This document shows, piece after piece, positions 54,501 through 60,997 of a stretch of 64,000 bases of DNA. The translations under genes were made by a program, and so were the position numbers. Origin of the DNA: Anaerolineales bacterium (GTDB lineage Bacteria; Chloroflexota; Anaerolineae; Aggregatilineales; J027); assembly GCA_020634155.1 (NCBI GenBank), contig JACKCI010000002.1, positions 310,001 through 374,000 of the forward strand, given 5' to 3'. A model generated the notes under the pieces. It searched no databases, was not told where the DNA came from, and saw only the letters and a list, made by a program, of their open reading frames with translations. Positions within the stretch are counted from its first letter, which is position 1; every line of letters starts with the position of its first letter.

Positions 54501-57500
54501 TTGTGACTGTTTACAACGATGGTGGCCCGATGATTGAACCCGCCGAATGGACATGGGAAGTTGTCTACCAAGACGGCACCATCGACAACGGCAGCGTTAC
54601 CGTTCCGGCTGAAAGCAGCGTCAATATCCCGTTGAGCAACGAGCATGGCACCGCCATCTTTACCCTCAATCAAGACGAATCTCTGATGGTCGAGATTGAG
54701 AACTGCTGGCCGCCTGAGCCACGCCTCACCTACGAATGTACCGAAGAAGGCACCAGCGTCACCGTCTACAACGACGGCGGCCCGATGATCGAACCTGCTG
54801 AATGGACATGGGAAGTTAGCTACGAAGACGGCACGACCGATGGTGGCACCATCACCGTTGCGGCTGGCAGTAGCGAGACCATCCCGCTCAGTAACGAACA
54901 CGGTACGGCGACCTTCACCTTGACCTATGGCCCAGACTTGACCAAGGTTGTCGAAATCGAGAACTGTAACGAACCGCAACCGCGCCTCGATTACGTCTGT
55001 ATCGAAGACGGCAACTTCGCCCGCGTCACGGTCTACAATGATGGCGGCCCCATCATTGGCGACGACTGGGCATGGTCAGTGGTCTATGAAGATGGCACCA
55101 CCGATAGCGGCACTGTCCGCCCCGATGCTGAAAGCAGCGTTGATGTTGACCTCAGCAACGAACATGGCACGGCAGCCTTCACCTTGACTGTTGGCGACCA
55201 AGAGCCGCTGACGATTGAGGTTCAGAACTGCTGGCCGCCCGAACCCCAATTGGATTATGTATGCACGGAAGCCGAAGTTGGCGAAGCCCCAGTGGTCACT
55301 ATCACCAACAACGGCGGCCCGATGATTAATCCTGCTGAATGGTCATGGACAGTCGAGTATGAAGACGGCACCACCGACAGTGGCACTGTGAGCATCCCGG
55401 CTGGCGAAAGCACCACCGTAAACCTCAGCAACGAACACGGCGAAGCGACCTTCACCCTCGACACAGGCGACGAGGAACCCCTCACGCTTGACATTGAGAA
55501 CTGCTGGCCGCCCGAACCTGACCTTGAATATCAATGTACCGAGGAAGCCCCAGTAGTGACCGTTTACAACAACGGTGGCCCGCTGGTCAACCCCGCCGAA
55601 TGGTCATGGTCAGTTGAATATCAAGACGGCACCACCGACAGCGGCACTATCACGGTTCCGGCTGGCGAAACAGTGACCGTTCCTCTCAGCAACGAACACG
55701 GTAGCGCCACCTTCACCCTCGACACAGGCGACGAGGAACCCCTCACGCTTGAAATCGAGAACTGCTGGCCGCCCGAACCCGCCCTTGACCACCAATGCGT
55801 TGGCGAAGACTCCGTTGTAACGGTCTTCAACAACGGTGGCCCAATGGTCGATGGGGACTGGTCATGGTCAGTTGTGTACGAAGACGGCACCACCGATGGT
55901 GGCACCATCAGCGTTCCCGCCGAAGGTAGCAAAACCATTACCCTCAGCAGTGAACACGGCACCGCCACCTTCACGCTCACCACTGGTGAAGGCGAAGGTG
56001 ACACACTCACCATCGAAGTCCCGAACTGCTGGCCGCCCGAACCACGTATCGACTACACCTGTATCGAAGACGGCAACTTCGCTCGCGTCACCATCTACAA
56101 CGATGGCGGCCCGATGATTAACCCCGCCGAATGGTCATGGTCAGTCGCTTACCAAGACGGTTCTAACGACAGTGGCACCGTTACCGTTCCGGCTGAGAGC
56201 AGCGTTGATGTTGACCTCAGTAACGAACACGGCACCGCCACCTTCACGTTGGCTGGCACCGAACAAACGCTCGTCATTGAAGTCCAAAACTGCTGGCCGC
56301 CTGCACCACGCGCTGATTACGTCTGCGTGGAAGATGGCAACTTCGCCCGCGTCACGGTCTACAATGACGGTGGCCCAATGATTGACCTCGAATGGGCATG
56401 GACAGTTGAATACCAAGACGGCACCACCGACAGCGGCACCGTCGTCGTTCCGGCTGGAGGCAGCGTTGATGTTGACCTCAGCAACGAACACGGCACCGCC
56501 ACCTTCACCCTCCAAGGTGAGGAATCGATTGTCGTCGAGGTTGAGAACTGCTGGCCGCCCGCACCACGCGCTGATTACGTCTGCGTGGAAGATGGCAACT
56601 TCGCCCGCGTCACCGTTTACAACGACGGTGGCCCAATGATTGACCTCGAATGGGCATGGTCGGTCGTCTACCAAGACGGCACCACCGACAGCGGCACCGT
56701 CGTTGTTCCGGCTGAAGGCAGCGTTGATGTTGACCTCAGCAACGAACACGGCACCGCCACCTTCACGCTCGATGGTGAAGAACCCATCGTCGTTGAGGTT
56801 GAGAACTGCTGGCCGCCTGTCCTCCGTACCGATGGCCTCTGCTCCGAAATCTATCCCGTCATCACCGTTTACAACGATGGTGGCCCGATGATTGAGCCTG
56901 CCGAAGTCGCCTACCGCGTAGACTATGAAGACGGCACCTTCGAAGAAGGCACTGTTAGCGTCGCCGCCGAGGGTAGCGTTACGCTCACCTTCAGCAACGA
57001 ACACGGTGCGCTGACCTTCACGCTCTTCACTGGTGGCGAAGGCGAAAGCCTGACGGTTGACTTGGAAAACTGCTGGCCTGCTGACATCAGCATCGACGGC
57101 TTGTGCGTCGAATACGGCCCAGTGGTGACCATTACCAACAATGGTGGCCCGATGCTCGAAGGTATGACCTACACCATCGAATACGAATACGGCAGCAGCA
57201 CCATCACGTTGCCCTTCCAACTCGGTGGTCTGGAGACCCTCGTCCTCGATGACCTCCGTAATGACCTCGGTATTGTGACCGTCACGGTTGACGACCTCAG
57301 CATCAGTGTCTCGGTTGAACGTTGCGAAGAACCTGCACTCACCCTCATCGGTGCTTGCTACGAACTCGCTAATGCGGCCTTCCGTGTCACCAATGAAGCG
57401 GTGTCGCCTGCTGGTGATATGCTCACGCCTGAGATTTACACAATTGTTGACCATGATGGTAACGTCGTCCAAGAAGGCGAGATCCAATTGGCACATGGTG

Positions 57501-58882
57501 AAAGCATCGAAATTATCCACTCGGGTAACTACGGTGACATCACCTTCAGCGTGTCGCATCTGGACCAAACCTTGACGCTCTCAACCATCTGCTACACGCC
57601 AGAGGAAACGCCAACCCCGACACCCACCGACACCCCCGAACCCGAGGATGTCTGCGGTGAGACAGGTACTGGCCCCGATGGCTTCCCCATTCCGGATATG
57701 AACCCGGCTGATTGTAACGATGTCACGCTCGACCGCGAGCCATGGACACCCGTCACGGTTGGCGCTGGTATCTGCCCAGACTGGATCGTCTATCACACCA
57801 ACCAGACTGGAGACTGGGAAGTCTTCCGCCTCGGTGGTGATGAGCACTTCCCCAACGCCAGCGAGAACCTGTCGCAAGGCGAAGGCGACCGCGTGTACGA
57901 TGTGGCCCCCAGCCGCTCACCTGATGGCGAATGGATTACCTTTGCCAGTACCCGTGACGGCAACTGGGAAATCTACATCGCGCCTGTCAACAACGCGCCC
58001 GACAGTCCGTACATTACCCAACGTCTGACCTACAACACCAAGGCACTCGACATCGATCCCGTCTGGTCGCCCGGTGGTGCGTTTGACGCTGGCAGCCTGA
58101 TCGTCTACGAGTCGGCCCGCGATGGCAACTGGGAACTCTACATGCTGGATGTCCGTACTGGTGTGGAAACACGCTTGACTGACCATCCCGGTAGTGATCT
58201 CAACGCCTTCTGGCATCCTGATGGCAGCAAGTTGCTGTACCAAAGCGACCGTGACGGCTTCTGGCAAATCTACGAGTTGGATCTGACCCAAATCGATCCT
58301 GAGACGGGTACCTACAAGATTACCCGCCTGAGCGATGGGACTGGCGACGACCACGATGCGATGTACTCCAACAAGGGTGACCAAATCGTGTTCCGCTCCT
58401 ACCGCGATGGCGACAACAGTGTTATCTACGTGATGAACGCCGATGGCACCAACGTTACCCGCATCAGCGATGTGGCAGGCGATGCCACCAACGCCGTGTG
58501 GTCACCCGATGACCAGATTGTTGCCTACCAAAGCGATTTGGACGGTGATCTGGACATCTATGCCACCGAAGTTGGGGCCGATAACCAACCCGGTCAAACG
58601 CGGTTGATTACCGACAACGACATCCCCGACTACGCGCCGACGTGGTTCTGCGACTCGACACAGGTGGTCTTCACCTCGGACATCGACAGCACGGAAGAAT
58701 TGGTGAATTCCAACATCTTCAACACCAACGCGCTGCCGATTGACGCGCCCGCCATCAAGGTGGACGAAGAGGCCAACCGCATGACGACCTCGCTGGACTT
58801 CGACCAGTATCCGCAAAACAGCCCCGCGGAGGAGAATGCGAGCCGTCAGAACTCGCTTCCCACCCCGCCAAAGAACCGCTAA
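45587..58882 (+). CDS. Giant modular surface protein (TSP3, PKD/Ig, 21 Cys-paired repeats, TolB-like propeller)
   Basis: This single open frame encodes 4,431 residues. Residues 10-28 form an N-terminal signal-anchor (AALVVAGVLLIGGVLIF) with no clear cleavage site. Then come 11 thrombospondin type-3 motifs of the DxDGDGxxDxxDxCP type (about 45-380, Ca2+-binding) and about 20 PKD/Ig-like domains (about 385-2140). Next are 21 copies of a roughly 86-residue repeat (about 2144-4005), a PTPTPTDTPEPE spacer, and a beta-propeller of TolB/WD40-like blades (about 4040-4370: 'APSRSPDGEWITFASTRDGNWEIYI'). There is no sortase or C-terminal TM anchor. It looks like a rigid stalk presenting a binding propeller, perhaps for adhesion. 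No enzymatic motif is visible. Confidence 0.92.
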   Translation: MQGKRLNRQTIAALVVAGVLLIGGVLIFGDSLGITGTSGDTPTPEAKIVDTDGDGIPDGEDQCPDVANDGVGDPCNPDEDGDGVKDADDACPTTPNDGVGDPCNPDEDGDGVLDSEDACPNSPNDGVGDPCNHDEDGDGVEDGDDACPNSPNDGVGDPCNHDEDGDGFNDDADRCPTEAGTDAGCPAVERPVDSDGDGIPDADDACPNDANHDTVGDPCNHDEDGDGFDDASDQCPTEAGADNGCPAVEPPPAVDSDGDGINDADDQCPEEAGVAENNGCPAVEPSITDSDGDGIADADDRCPEEAGVAENNGCPQAVVQETDADGDGIPDAEDVCPNDANHDAVGDPCNHDEDGDGFADDVDECPTVAGPNNGCPRTGPSGPEVESPSVGAAFNAFINQDGTVQFTDRSTGPVQSWAWEFGDGGISNAQNPTHFYANPGTYTVRLTVTDTEGLTSTAASNLTISEEQAQPMVCRFDYTVLDEGPPAIVRFDNQSSNVATYQWTFGDGSSSSDEGPHTITYPIGEYDILLVCTDSDGASINATGHISATESGVNQPLTAVFVAAPTRGPASAGEPFAVTFTDDSSSDAGDPIVGWSWNFGNGQTATGQGPHTIEYSTVGTFTITLTVTTQSGASASTSGSIETFEPIAAPDPDIDANPVQGDAPLTTSITGTNSGGPITTWTWSFGAGASPANATGQGPHSVTYANPGTYTVTLEVEGPGGSGFVTQQIVVTEPGATVESIYSYGTPTFNPNGTVDLCFTNQSLGSIAQNIWNFGDGTGDITDNNTQVCHTFPDEGSYQVRLLVIGTNPAETSDSVQLVPLFQGVPAPVAHFTSNATTIQVGGTVQFTDTSTGIITGWQWDFENDGTWDSTQQNPSKQFNVGGVYPVKLRVTGPGGSAEAQEVTITVTYPAASCTFSAAGSVSLGTVSNYSASVGNLYDRTVTSYEWSVINRDTNQPFNGTGSSQNFSVTWSEGGNFQVKLIVNISDGTSCQKTRNVTVNVPSLVCSNISGPTLILPGANQEYTVTVSGVISESDVVYQWLLDGSPVGTGLSYSQVWAAGTYTLTFRATEGARSCEKNITVVVNNELVCGELNGDFTVIPGESITYSVNPGGLQGRTPTYAWTVDGSPVGGNNSSYTHTWPAEGTFAIAVTVSTDDGASCTASGTVTVEWPDVTCTFDGDTSLYVGDSETYLLNLSGVAGRTVAYNWQLSDANGVIASGTSSSFPYTFTTAGTYTLTYTVTVDGEPTDCGGEVQITVTQPNFTCDFSRGSSPVSPGTTRTMTVGSGQLGGLNNRTVTSYQWTVVNRSTSANYTSASGNPFTFTWNDPGNYRVTVLITLDDGSTCEKSKNFDVSTPTLSCGSISGPSALIPGTTQGYTGSVSGVVYSSEAVYEWLINGTVVQSITGNYDTGRVFSQTWAAGTYTLKWRVTDFGRSCEKSKTITVSGDLTCNFSGDLQLVPGEQGYYSVSVNGLQGRTPTYTWTVDGTPVGSNSNNLSYSFDAEGTYVVAVTVSTGDGYDCTGQGTVTVEWPTLNCDIFLTADAPGSDFIIGSDVDGLAGRTPTYEWLINGTPAGSGESLTVPWAPGSYTITFRVSAEGSTACETTITFDMEWPEVTCQLIGDNTFFVGDAGDFSLDVDGDAGRTLTYQWTLTAPSGAQQTGNGADFAPTFDEAGSYTLSWVLLVDGQAADGCSNSTTITVDAPSFQCVRIEAVGDNSEGEYTGTPRNVGSNYTYRAHVDNPANLPLTFSWQQSSGGTATGNPVSLSWPDAGTFTLGVTISAPEGVGLEPCSMSINILSGWLDVDFSRTPSTVQAGEEVCFDNRSTHNGTTTPVYTWDFGTALNSTGSQTSSAEEPGCLSFDEPGSYNVNLVGNLNGLQDEQTRTVTVTARQEIFAEANPEVALVNQTITFTATGTNLLDNPNYRWELPGVPTLQPGQSVQFAFSVPGTYTAKVYGDGSLGTVEATVNVTVAQSSFIRAAFNPSRWSAVAPAEICYTDASEGDNIIQWEWDLDGDGSFEITNGDNSVVCRNYDVAGVWNIRLRVTNAFGLSASATNIVRTFTPGGGGGSIGVNYQPEGLVCFSSILDEGFEIVNWDFGDGSPPSTELAPCHTYVEGTYQVVLTVTDGQLTYPIVRTITVQVIPSSELPNIVVEGVCVEDQPGVAPFVRFTITNIGGDMTEDDEYTIRDNVTNEILQQGTFRLLEGAAPIVIELANPNGATLTTRDSQASASQDRCVEPPDISVDGLCYEGQDGTGVAFTITNDGGPMFTDGSWSAVDENDQSVSNGTYNIGENGSETITVLFGPDNYSQDRRIKLIVTDGVGNTVETGYIGPCLAPPDLTLSGQCDAGISNSATFTISNGGGPLFGGTYSVWRGTEANPFGTQVISDTNFDLLPNQSLDVTATFDANNMNPERRLTIVLIVGNSAEQLSTGPCLPPPDISLDYVCVEDGNFARVTITNDGGPVQGPYNYTITYEDGEVVTGQIEVPALGTATVDLSNEHGTATFFINEEEIEIEVENCYEPEPRLEYVCVEDGNFARVTVYNDGGTIIGDDWTWEVAYEDGTVDSGTVRPDADSSVDIDLSNEHGSAIFTLNGDEDLSVEIETCYEPAPRVDYVCVEDGNFARVTVYNDGGALVNEEWSWSVNYQDGSTDSGTVAPPAGGSVDIDLSNEHGTATFTLTYGEGQGDTIVVDVENCYPPEPRLEYVCVEDGNFARVTIFNDGGPMVSPAEWDWEVVYEDGSTNSGSVTVPAGGSVDVDLSNEHGTATFDLITGEGPEDTLTVEVENCDEPAPRLEYVCVEDGNFARVTVYNDGGTIVGDDWTWEVVYEDGTTDSGTIRPEAGGEDEIDLSNEHGSATFTLNGDEELSIEIETCYEPEPRVEYVCVEDGSFARVTVYNDGGPIIGDDWTWEVVYEDGTINSGSVRPEAGGSVDIDLSNEHGTAFFTLNQNETLSLEIENCYEPEPRVDYQCVEDYPVVTVYNDGGPMIEPAEWTWEVVYQDGTIDNGSVTVPAESSVNIPLSNEHGTAIFTLNQDESLMVEIENCWPPEPRLTYECTEEGTSVTVYNDGGPMIEPAEWTWEVSYEDGTTDGGTITVAAGSSETIPLSNEHGTATFTLTYGPDLTKVVEIENCNEPQPRLDYVCIEDGNFARVTVYNDGGPIIGDDWAWSVVYEDGTTDSGTVRPDAESSVDVDLSNEHGTAAFTLTVGDQEPLTIEVQNCWPPEPQLDYVCTEAEVGEAPVVTITNNGGPMINPAEWSWTVEYEDGTTDSGTVSIPAGESTTVNLSNEHGEATFTLDTGDEEPLTLDIENCWPPEPDLEYQCTEEAPVVTVYNNGGPLVNPAEWSWSVEYQDGTTDSGTITVPAGETVTVPLSNEHGSATFTLDTGDEEPLTLEIENCWPPEPALDHQCVGEDSVVTVFNNGGPMVDGDWSWSVVYEDGTTDGGTISVPAEGSKTITLSSEHGTATFTLTTGEGEGDTLTIEVPNCWPPEPRIDYTCIEDGNFARVTIYNDGGPMINPAEWSWSVAYQDGSNDSGTVTVPAESSVDVDLSNEHGTATFTLAGTEQTLVIEVQNCWPPAPRADYVCVEDGNFARVTVYNDGGPMIDLEWAWTVEYQDGTTDSGTVVVPAGGSVDVDLSNEHGTATFTLQGEESIVVEVENCWPPAPRADYVCVEDGNFARVTVYNDGGPMIDLEWAWSVVYQDGTTDSGTVVVPAEGSVDVDLSNEHGTATFTLDGEEPIVVEVENCWPPVLRTDGLCSEIYPVITVYNDGGPMIEPAEVAYRVDYEDGTFEEGTVSVAAEGSVTLTFSNEHGALTFTLFTGGEGESLTVDLENCWPADISIDGLCVEYGPVVTITNNGGPMLEGMTYTIEYEYGSSTITLPFQLGGLETLVLDDLRNDLGIVTVTVDDLSISVSVERCEEPALTLIGACYELANAAFRVTNEAVSPAGDMLTPEIYTIVDHDGNVVQEGEIQLAHGESIEIIHSGNYGDITFSVSHLDQTLTLSTICYTPEETPTPTPTDTPEPEDVCGETGTGPDGFPIPDMNPADCNDVTLDREPWTPVTVGAGICPDWIVYHTNQTGDWEVFRLGGDEHFPNASENLSQGEGDRVYDVAPSRSPDGEWITFASTRDGNWEIYIAPVNNAPDSPYITQRLTYNTKALDIDPVWSPGGAFDAGSLIVYESARDGNWELYMLDVRTGVETRLTDHPGSDLNAFWHPDGSKLLYQSDRDGFWQIYELDLTQIDPETGTYKITRLSDGTGDDHDAMYSNKGDQIVFRSYRDGDNSVIYVMNADGTNVTRISDVAGDATNAVWSPDDQIVAYQSDLDGDLDIYATEVGADNQPGQTRLITDNDIPDYAPTWFCDSTQVVFTSDIDSTEELVNSNIFNTNALPIDAPAIKVDEEANRMTTSLDFDQYPQNSPAEENASRQNSLPTPPKNR
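45718..46735 (+). repeat. Thrombospondin type-3 repeat array
   Basis: Eleven DxDGDGxxDxxDxCP units are spaced about 20-36 residues apart, several sharing 'NDGVGDPCN'. These bind Ca2+ and are linked by disulfides in known proteins. Two flavours alternate: DDACPNSPND and DQCPTEAG types. Confidence 0.9.
48322..50698 (+). repeat. Duplicated multi-domain Ig/PKD cassette
   Basis: Block A (about 48322-49370) holds four Ig-like domains. Block B (about 49370-50698) holds counterparts in the same order plus one additional domain. Shared landmarks are 'NRTVTSYQWTV' with 'DRTVTSYEWSV', 'QVWAAGTYTL' with 'QTWAAGTYTL', and 'NGLQGRTPTY' with 'GGLQGRTPTY'. Most domains carry two Cys, one near each end. Confidence 0.75.
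52016..57600 (+). repeat. 21-copy Cys-paired beta-domain repeat
   Basis: The unit is about 85-90 residues. A typical copy begins 'YVCVEDGNFARVTVYNDGG' and ends 'LSNEHGTATFTL' and 'ENCWPPEP'. A Cys near each end is consistent with one disulfide. The first three and last three copies diverge most. Two adjacent copies (Asp-Tyr-Val-Cys codons beginning at 56315 and 56573, 258 bases apart) are almost identical. I do not recognise a named family; a beta-sandwich is inferred. Confidence 0.85.
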
Positions 58883-58904
58883 ACCGTTCTAACTGACGGT
58901 ACAT

Positions 58905-58937
58905 GGGTCGCTCTCCACGTGAGGGCGGCCCTTTTTT
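58905..58937 (+). terminator. Terminator of the giant gene
   Basis: An 11-bp stem with G-U pairs (58905-58915 and 58921-58931) is followed by six T, only 23 bases after the stop. The next gene's -10 box begins three bases beyond the T run. Confidence 0.85.
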
Positions 58938-58939
58938 GT

Positions 58940-58945
58940 TATAAT
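58940..58945 (+). promoter_or_regulatory. -10 box of the PPC-domain gene
   Basis: A perfect TATAAT directly follows the terminator T-run, 28 bases before the GTG start. The -35 position falls within the terminator hairpin and is not consensus. Confidence 0.45.
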
Positions 58946-58972
58946 GGCTCTCGTAGTAAAGGAGAGGTGCCT

Positions 58973-60016
58973 GTGATAATCCGACTTGTGGTACTCGTGA
59001 TATTGATACTGGTGATGGTTGGCACGGCTGGGGCGCAAGACCCCGCCTATACCATCGACTATGGGGACTCGGTAACCGAGGACTTGATTGACGCTGAAAA
59101 TGGTGACCGTTGGTATTTTGAGGGCAAAGAGGGCGATATTGTCGCCATTACTCTCGAAAGCGAAGACTTTGACACGGTGCTGGAGTTGCGTTCTTTAGAG
59201 GACGATACCCTGCTAGTCGAGAACGACGATGCGGACACCGACACCGATAATTCCGCTATCCTGCCGTATGAGTTGGCAGCGGATGGCTATTATGTCATCG
59301 TTGTGCGCGATTACGCGGGCGAGTCTGATGAAGCCTATACCCTGACCCTCAATCAACTTGAACTGAGCGCGGCAGGTGGCGAGACCCCTTATCTGGATGA
59401 GACCATCCTCGTCAAACTAGGTGAGACTACCGAGGCCAATACATGGCAATTTGAGGGCAAGACGGGCGAGGTCATTGAAATTATGGCCGAGAGTGACGCC
59501 TTTGACTCGTTTATTTCGATTATTCGCCCCAATGGTCGCCCCTTTATCGAAAACGATGACGCCGACGGCCTGAATGCGGGGCTATCCTTCCTGCGCTTGC
59601 GTGAAGATGGCCTTTATACTCTAACCATCAGTGTGGCAGGCGAAGAAGAACTGACAGACTATGCTGGAGCGCTCTATTTCTTCACACTACAGAGCTATCC
59701 GGTGAATGGCGAACTGGTCATAGGGGAGGCCGTTGAGGGTGAGTTGCCGCTGGATGGGGCTTCGGTCTGGGTCTATGAAGGGGCTAAAAATAGCGCCATC
59801 ACGGTTGAAGTGACCAGCAGCGTCTTTGACCCTTATGTGCGAATCTACAATGAAGATGCTGAACTTATCGCTGAAGATGATGACAGCAGCAGCACCTACA
59901 AGGGGTCGCTTGCCACCGCAACATTGGAAGATGATGGCATGTATGTCATTGTCGTTTCCAGCGCTTTTGGCGAGGAAGAGGGAGCTTATACACTCGTCTT
60001 GAATGCCGCCGAATAG
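58973..60016 (+). CDS. Secreted protein with three PPC-type domains
   Basis: This 347-residue protein starts at GTG, with GGAG eight bases upstream. Residues 1-22 are a signal peptide cleaved near AGA|QDP. Three roughly 100-residue beta-sandwich units of the bacterial pre-peptidase C-terminal type follow, each with 'WYFEGKEGDIVAITLES', 'NTWQFEGKTGEVIEIMAES' or 'VWVYEGAKNSAITVEV' at the core. No protease domain is attached. The protein is strongly acidic (DDAD, DDDSSS) and may bind Ca2+. It might assist the giant neighbour, but this is only positional. Confidence 0.85.
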   Translation: MIIRLVVLVILILVMVGTAGAQDPAYTIDYGDSVTEDLIDAENGDRWYFEGKEGDIVAITLESEDFDTVLELRSLEDDTLLVENDDADTDTDNSAILPYELAADGYYVIVVRDYAGESDEAYTLTLNQLELSAAGGETPYLDETILVKLGETTEANTWQFEGKTGEVIEIMAESDAFDSFISIIRPNGRPFIENDDADGLNAGLSFLRLREDGLYTLTISVAGEEELTDYAGALYFFTLQSYPVNGELVIGEAVEGELPLDGASVWVYEGAKNSAITVEVTSSVFDPYVRIYNEDAELIAEDDDSSSTYKGSLATATLEDDGMYVIVVSSAFGEEEGAYTLVLNAAE

Positions 60017-60025
60017 GTACAATAT

Positions 60026-60053
60026 AAGCCGCTCATGTTTGGGCGGCTTTTTT
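60026..60053 (+). terminator. Terminator of the PPC-domain gene
   Basis: AAGCCGC/GCGGCTT (60026-60032 and 60043-60049) form a 7-bp stem, followed by a run of T through 60053. Confidence 0.85.
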
Positions 60054-60085
60054 ATTGGTTTCTTCGTTGTAGGAGATTCTATCCT

Positions 60086-60994
60086 ATGTCGGTTCAATCG
60101 CGTCCTTACGACCCCGCGTCGGATTTCCAACGGGTGCGCGACTTTCTTATTCACACCTATCAATTGACCCACATGCCCTATAACTGGCTGATTGAGCGCT
60201 GGGACTATTGCAAGCACTTCATCACCAAGTTCATTGGTTCTGGTACCCAACACTGGGAGGCCGAGATTCGCCTCTGGGAAAATGCAGCGGGTGATATAGT
60301 CGGCGTAGTCAACCATGAAGGGCGGCTCGGTGAAGCCTTTTTGCAGATACACCCTGACTATCGCCACCTTGAAGCTGAGATGATTGCGTGGGCAGAAGAA
60401 AATATCTACGAAACCGTAGACAACCATCGGCAACTTAGCGTATGGATATTTGGTGATGACAGCCACCGCACCGAAGTGCTACAGGGGCGGGGCTATGAAC
60501 ATGTCGGCATTTCCCGCAAGTTTGTGCGCTCCTTGCAAGACCCTATTCCTGCTGCACCACTCCCCAATGGCTACACCCTGCGCTCGCTGCGCCCAGATGA
60601 CGACCTTGCCAAGCGCTGCTATGTGATGGGGCGGGCCTTTGGCTCCGAGCCGCTACCCGTTGAAATTTATCAGATGTTGCAGCAAGCACAAGGTTATCGA
60701 CTGGAGCGTGACCTGATTGTCGAGGCCCCCGATGGTAACTTTGCGGCCTTTACGTTGGTTTGGTATGAACCCATCAGCAAAATCGGGATGTATGAACCCG
60801 TCGGCACCGACCCCAATTATCAGCGCCAAGGCTTAGGCCGCGCTCTGCTGGTTGCAGGCTTCCAATTGCTGCGCGGCCTTGGGGCCACCCATGTTTATGT
60901 GGGAACAGGCACCGCCATCCCTGCCAATCGTTTATACGAATCGACGGGGTTTGACCTGTGCCTGACCGAATATCTCTGGCGTAAGACCTTATAG
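60086..60994 (+). CDS. GNAT-family N-acetyltransferase, two-domain
   Basis: This 302-residue protein appears to hold two GNAT folds. The N-terminal one (about 1-145) is degenerate. The C-terminal one (about 160-300) has the acetyl-CoA-binding motif 'YQRQGLGRALLVAGF' and the late 'RLYESTGFDL'. The substrate is unknown. AGGAG lies ten bases before the ATG at 60086; an earlier in-frame ATG would lie within the preceding terminator. It converges on the Rieske gene with a three-base gap. Confidence 0.83.
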   Translation: MSVQSRPYDPASDFQRVRDFLIHTYQLTHMPYNWLIERWDYCKHFITKFIGSGTQHWEAEIRLWENAAGDIVGVVNHEGRLGEAFLQIHPDYRHLEAEMIAWAEENIYETVDNHRQLSVWIFGDDSHRTEVLQGRGYEHVGISRKFVRSLQDPIPAAPLPNGYTLRSLRPDDDLAKRCYVMGRAFGSEPLPVEIYQMLQQAQGYRLERDLIVEAPDGNFAAFTLVWYEPISKIGMYEPVGTDPNYQRQGLGRALLVAGFQLLRGLGATHVYVGTGTAIPANRLYESTGFDLCLTEYLWRKTL

Positions 60995-60997
60995 CGG

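Noticed and set aside
56141..57568. A 475-codon minus-strand open frame inside the giant gene
   Set aside because: It is a by-product of the repeat composition of the plus-strand gene; similar antisense frames recur over the same repeats, and there is no ribosome site or promoter.
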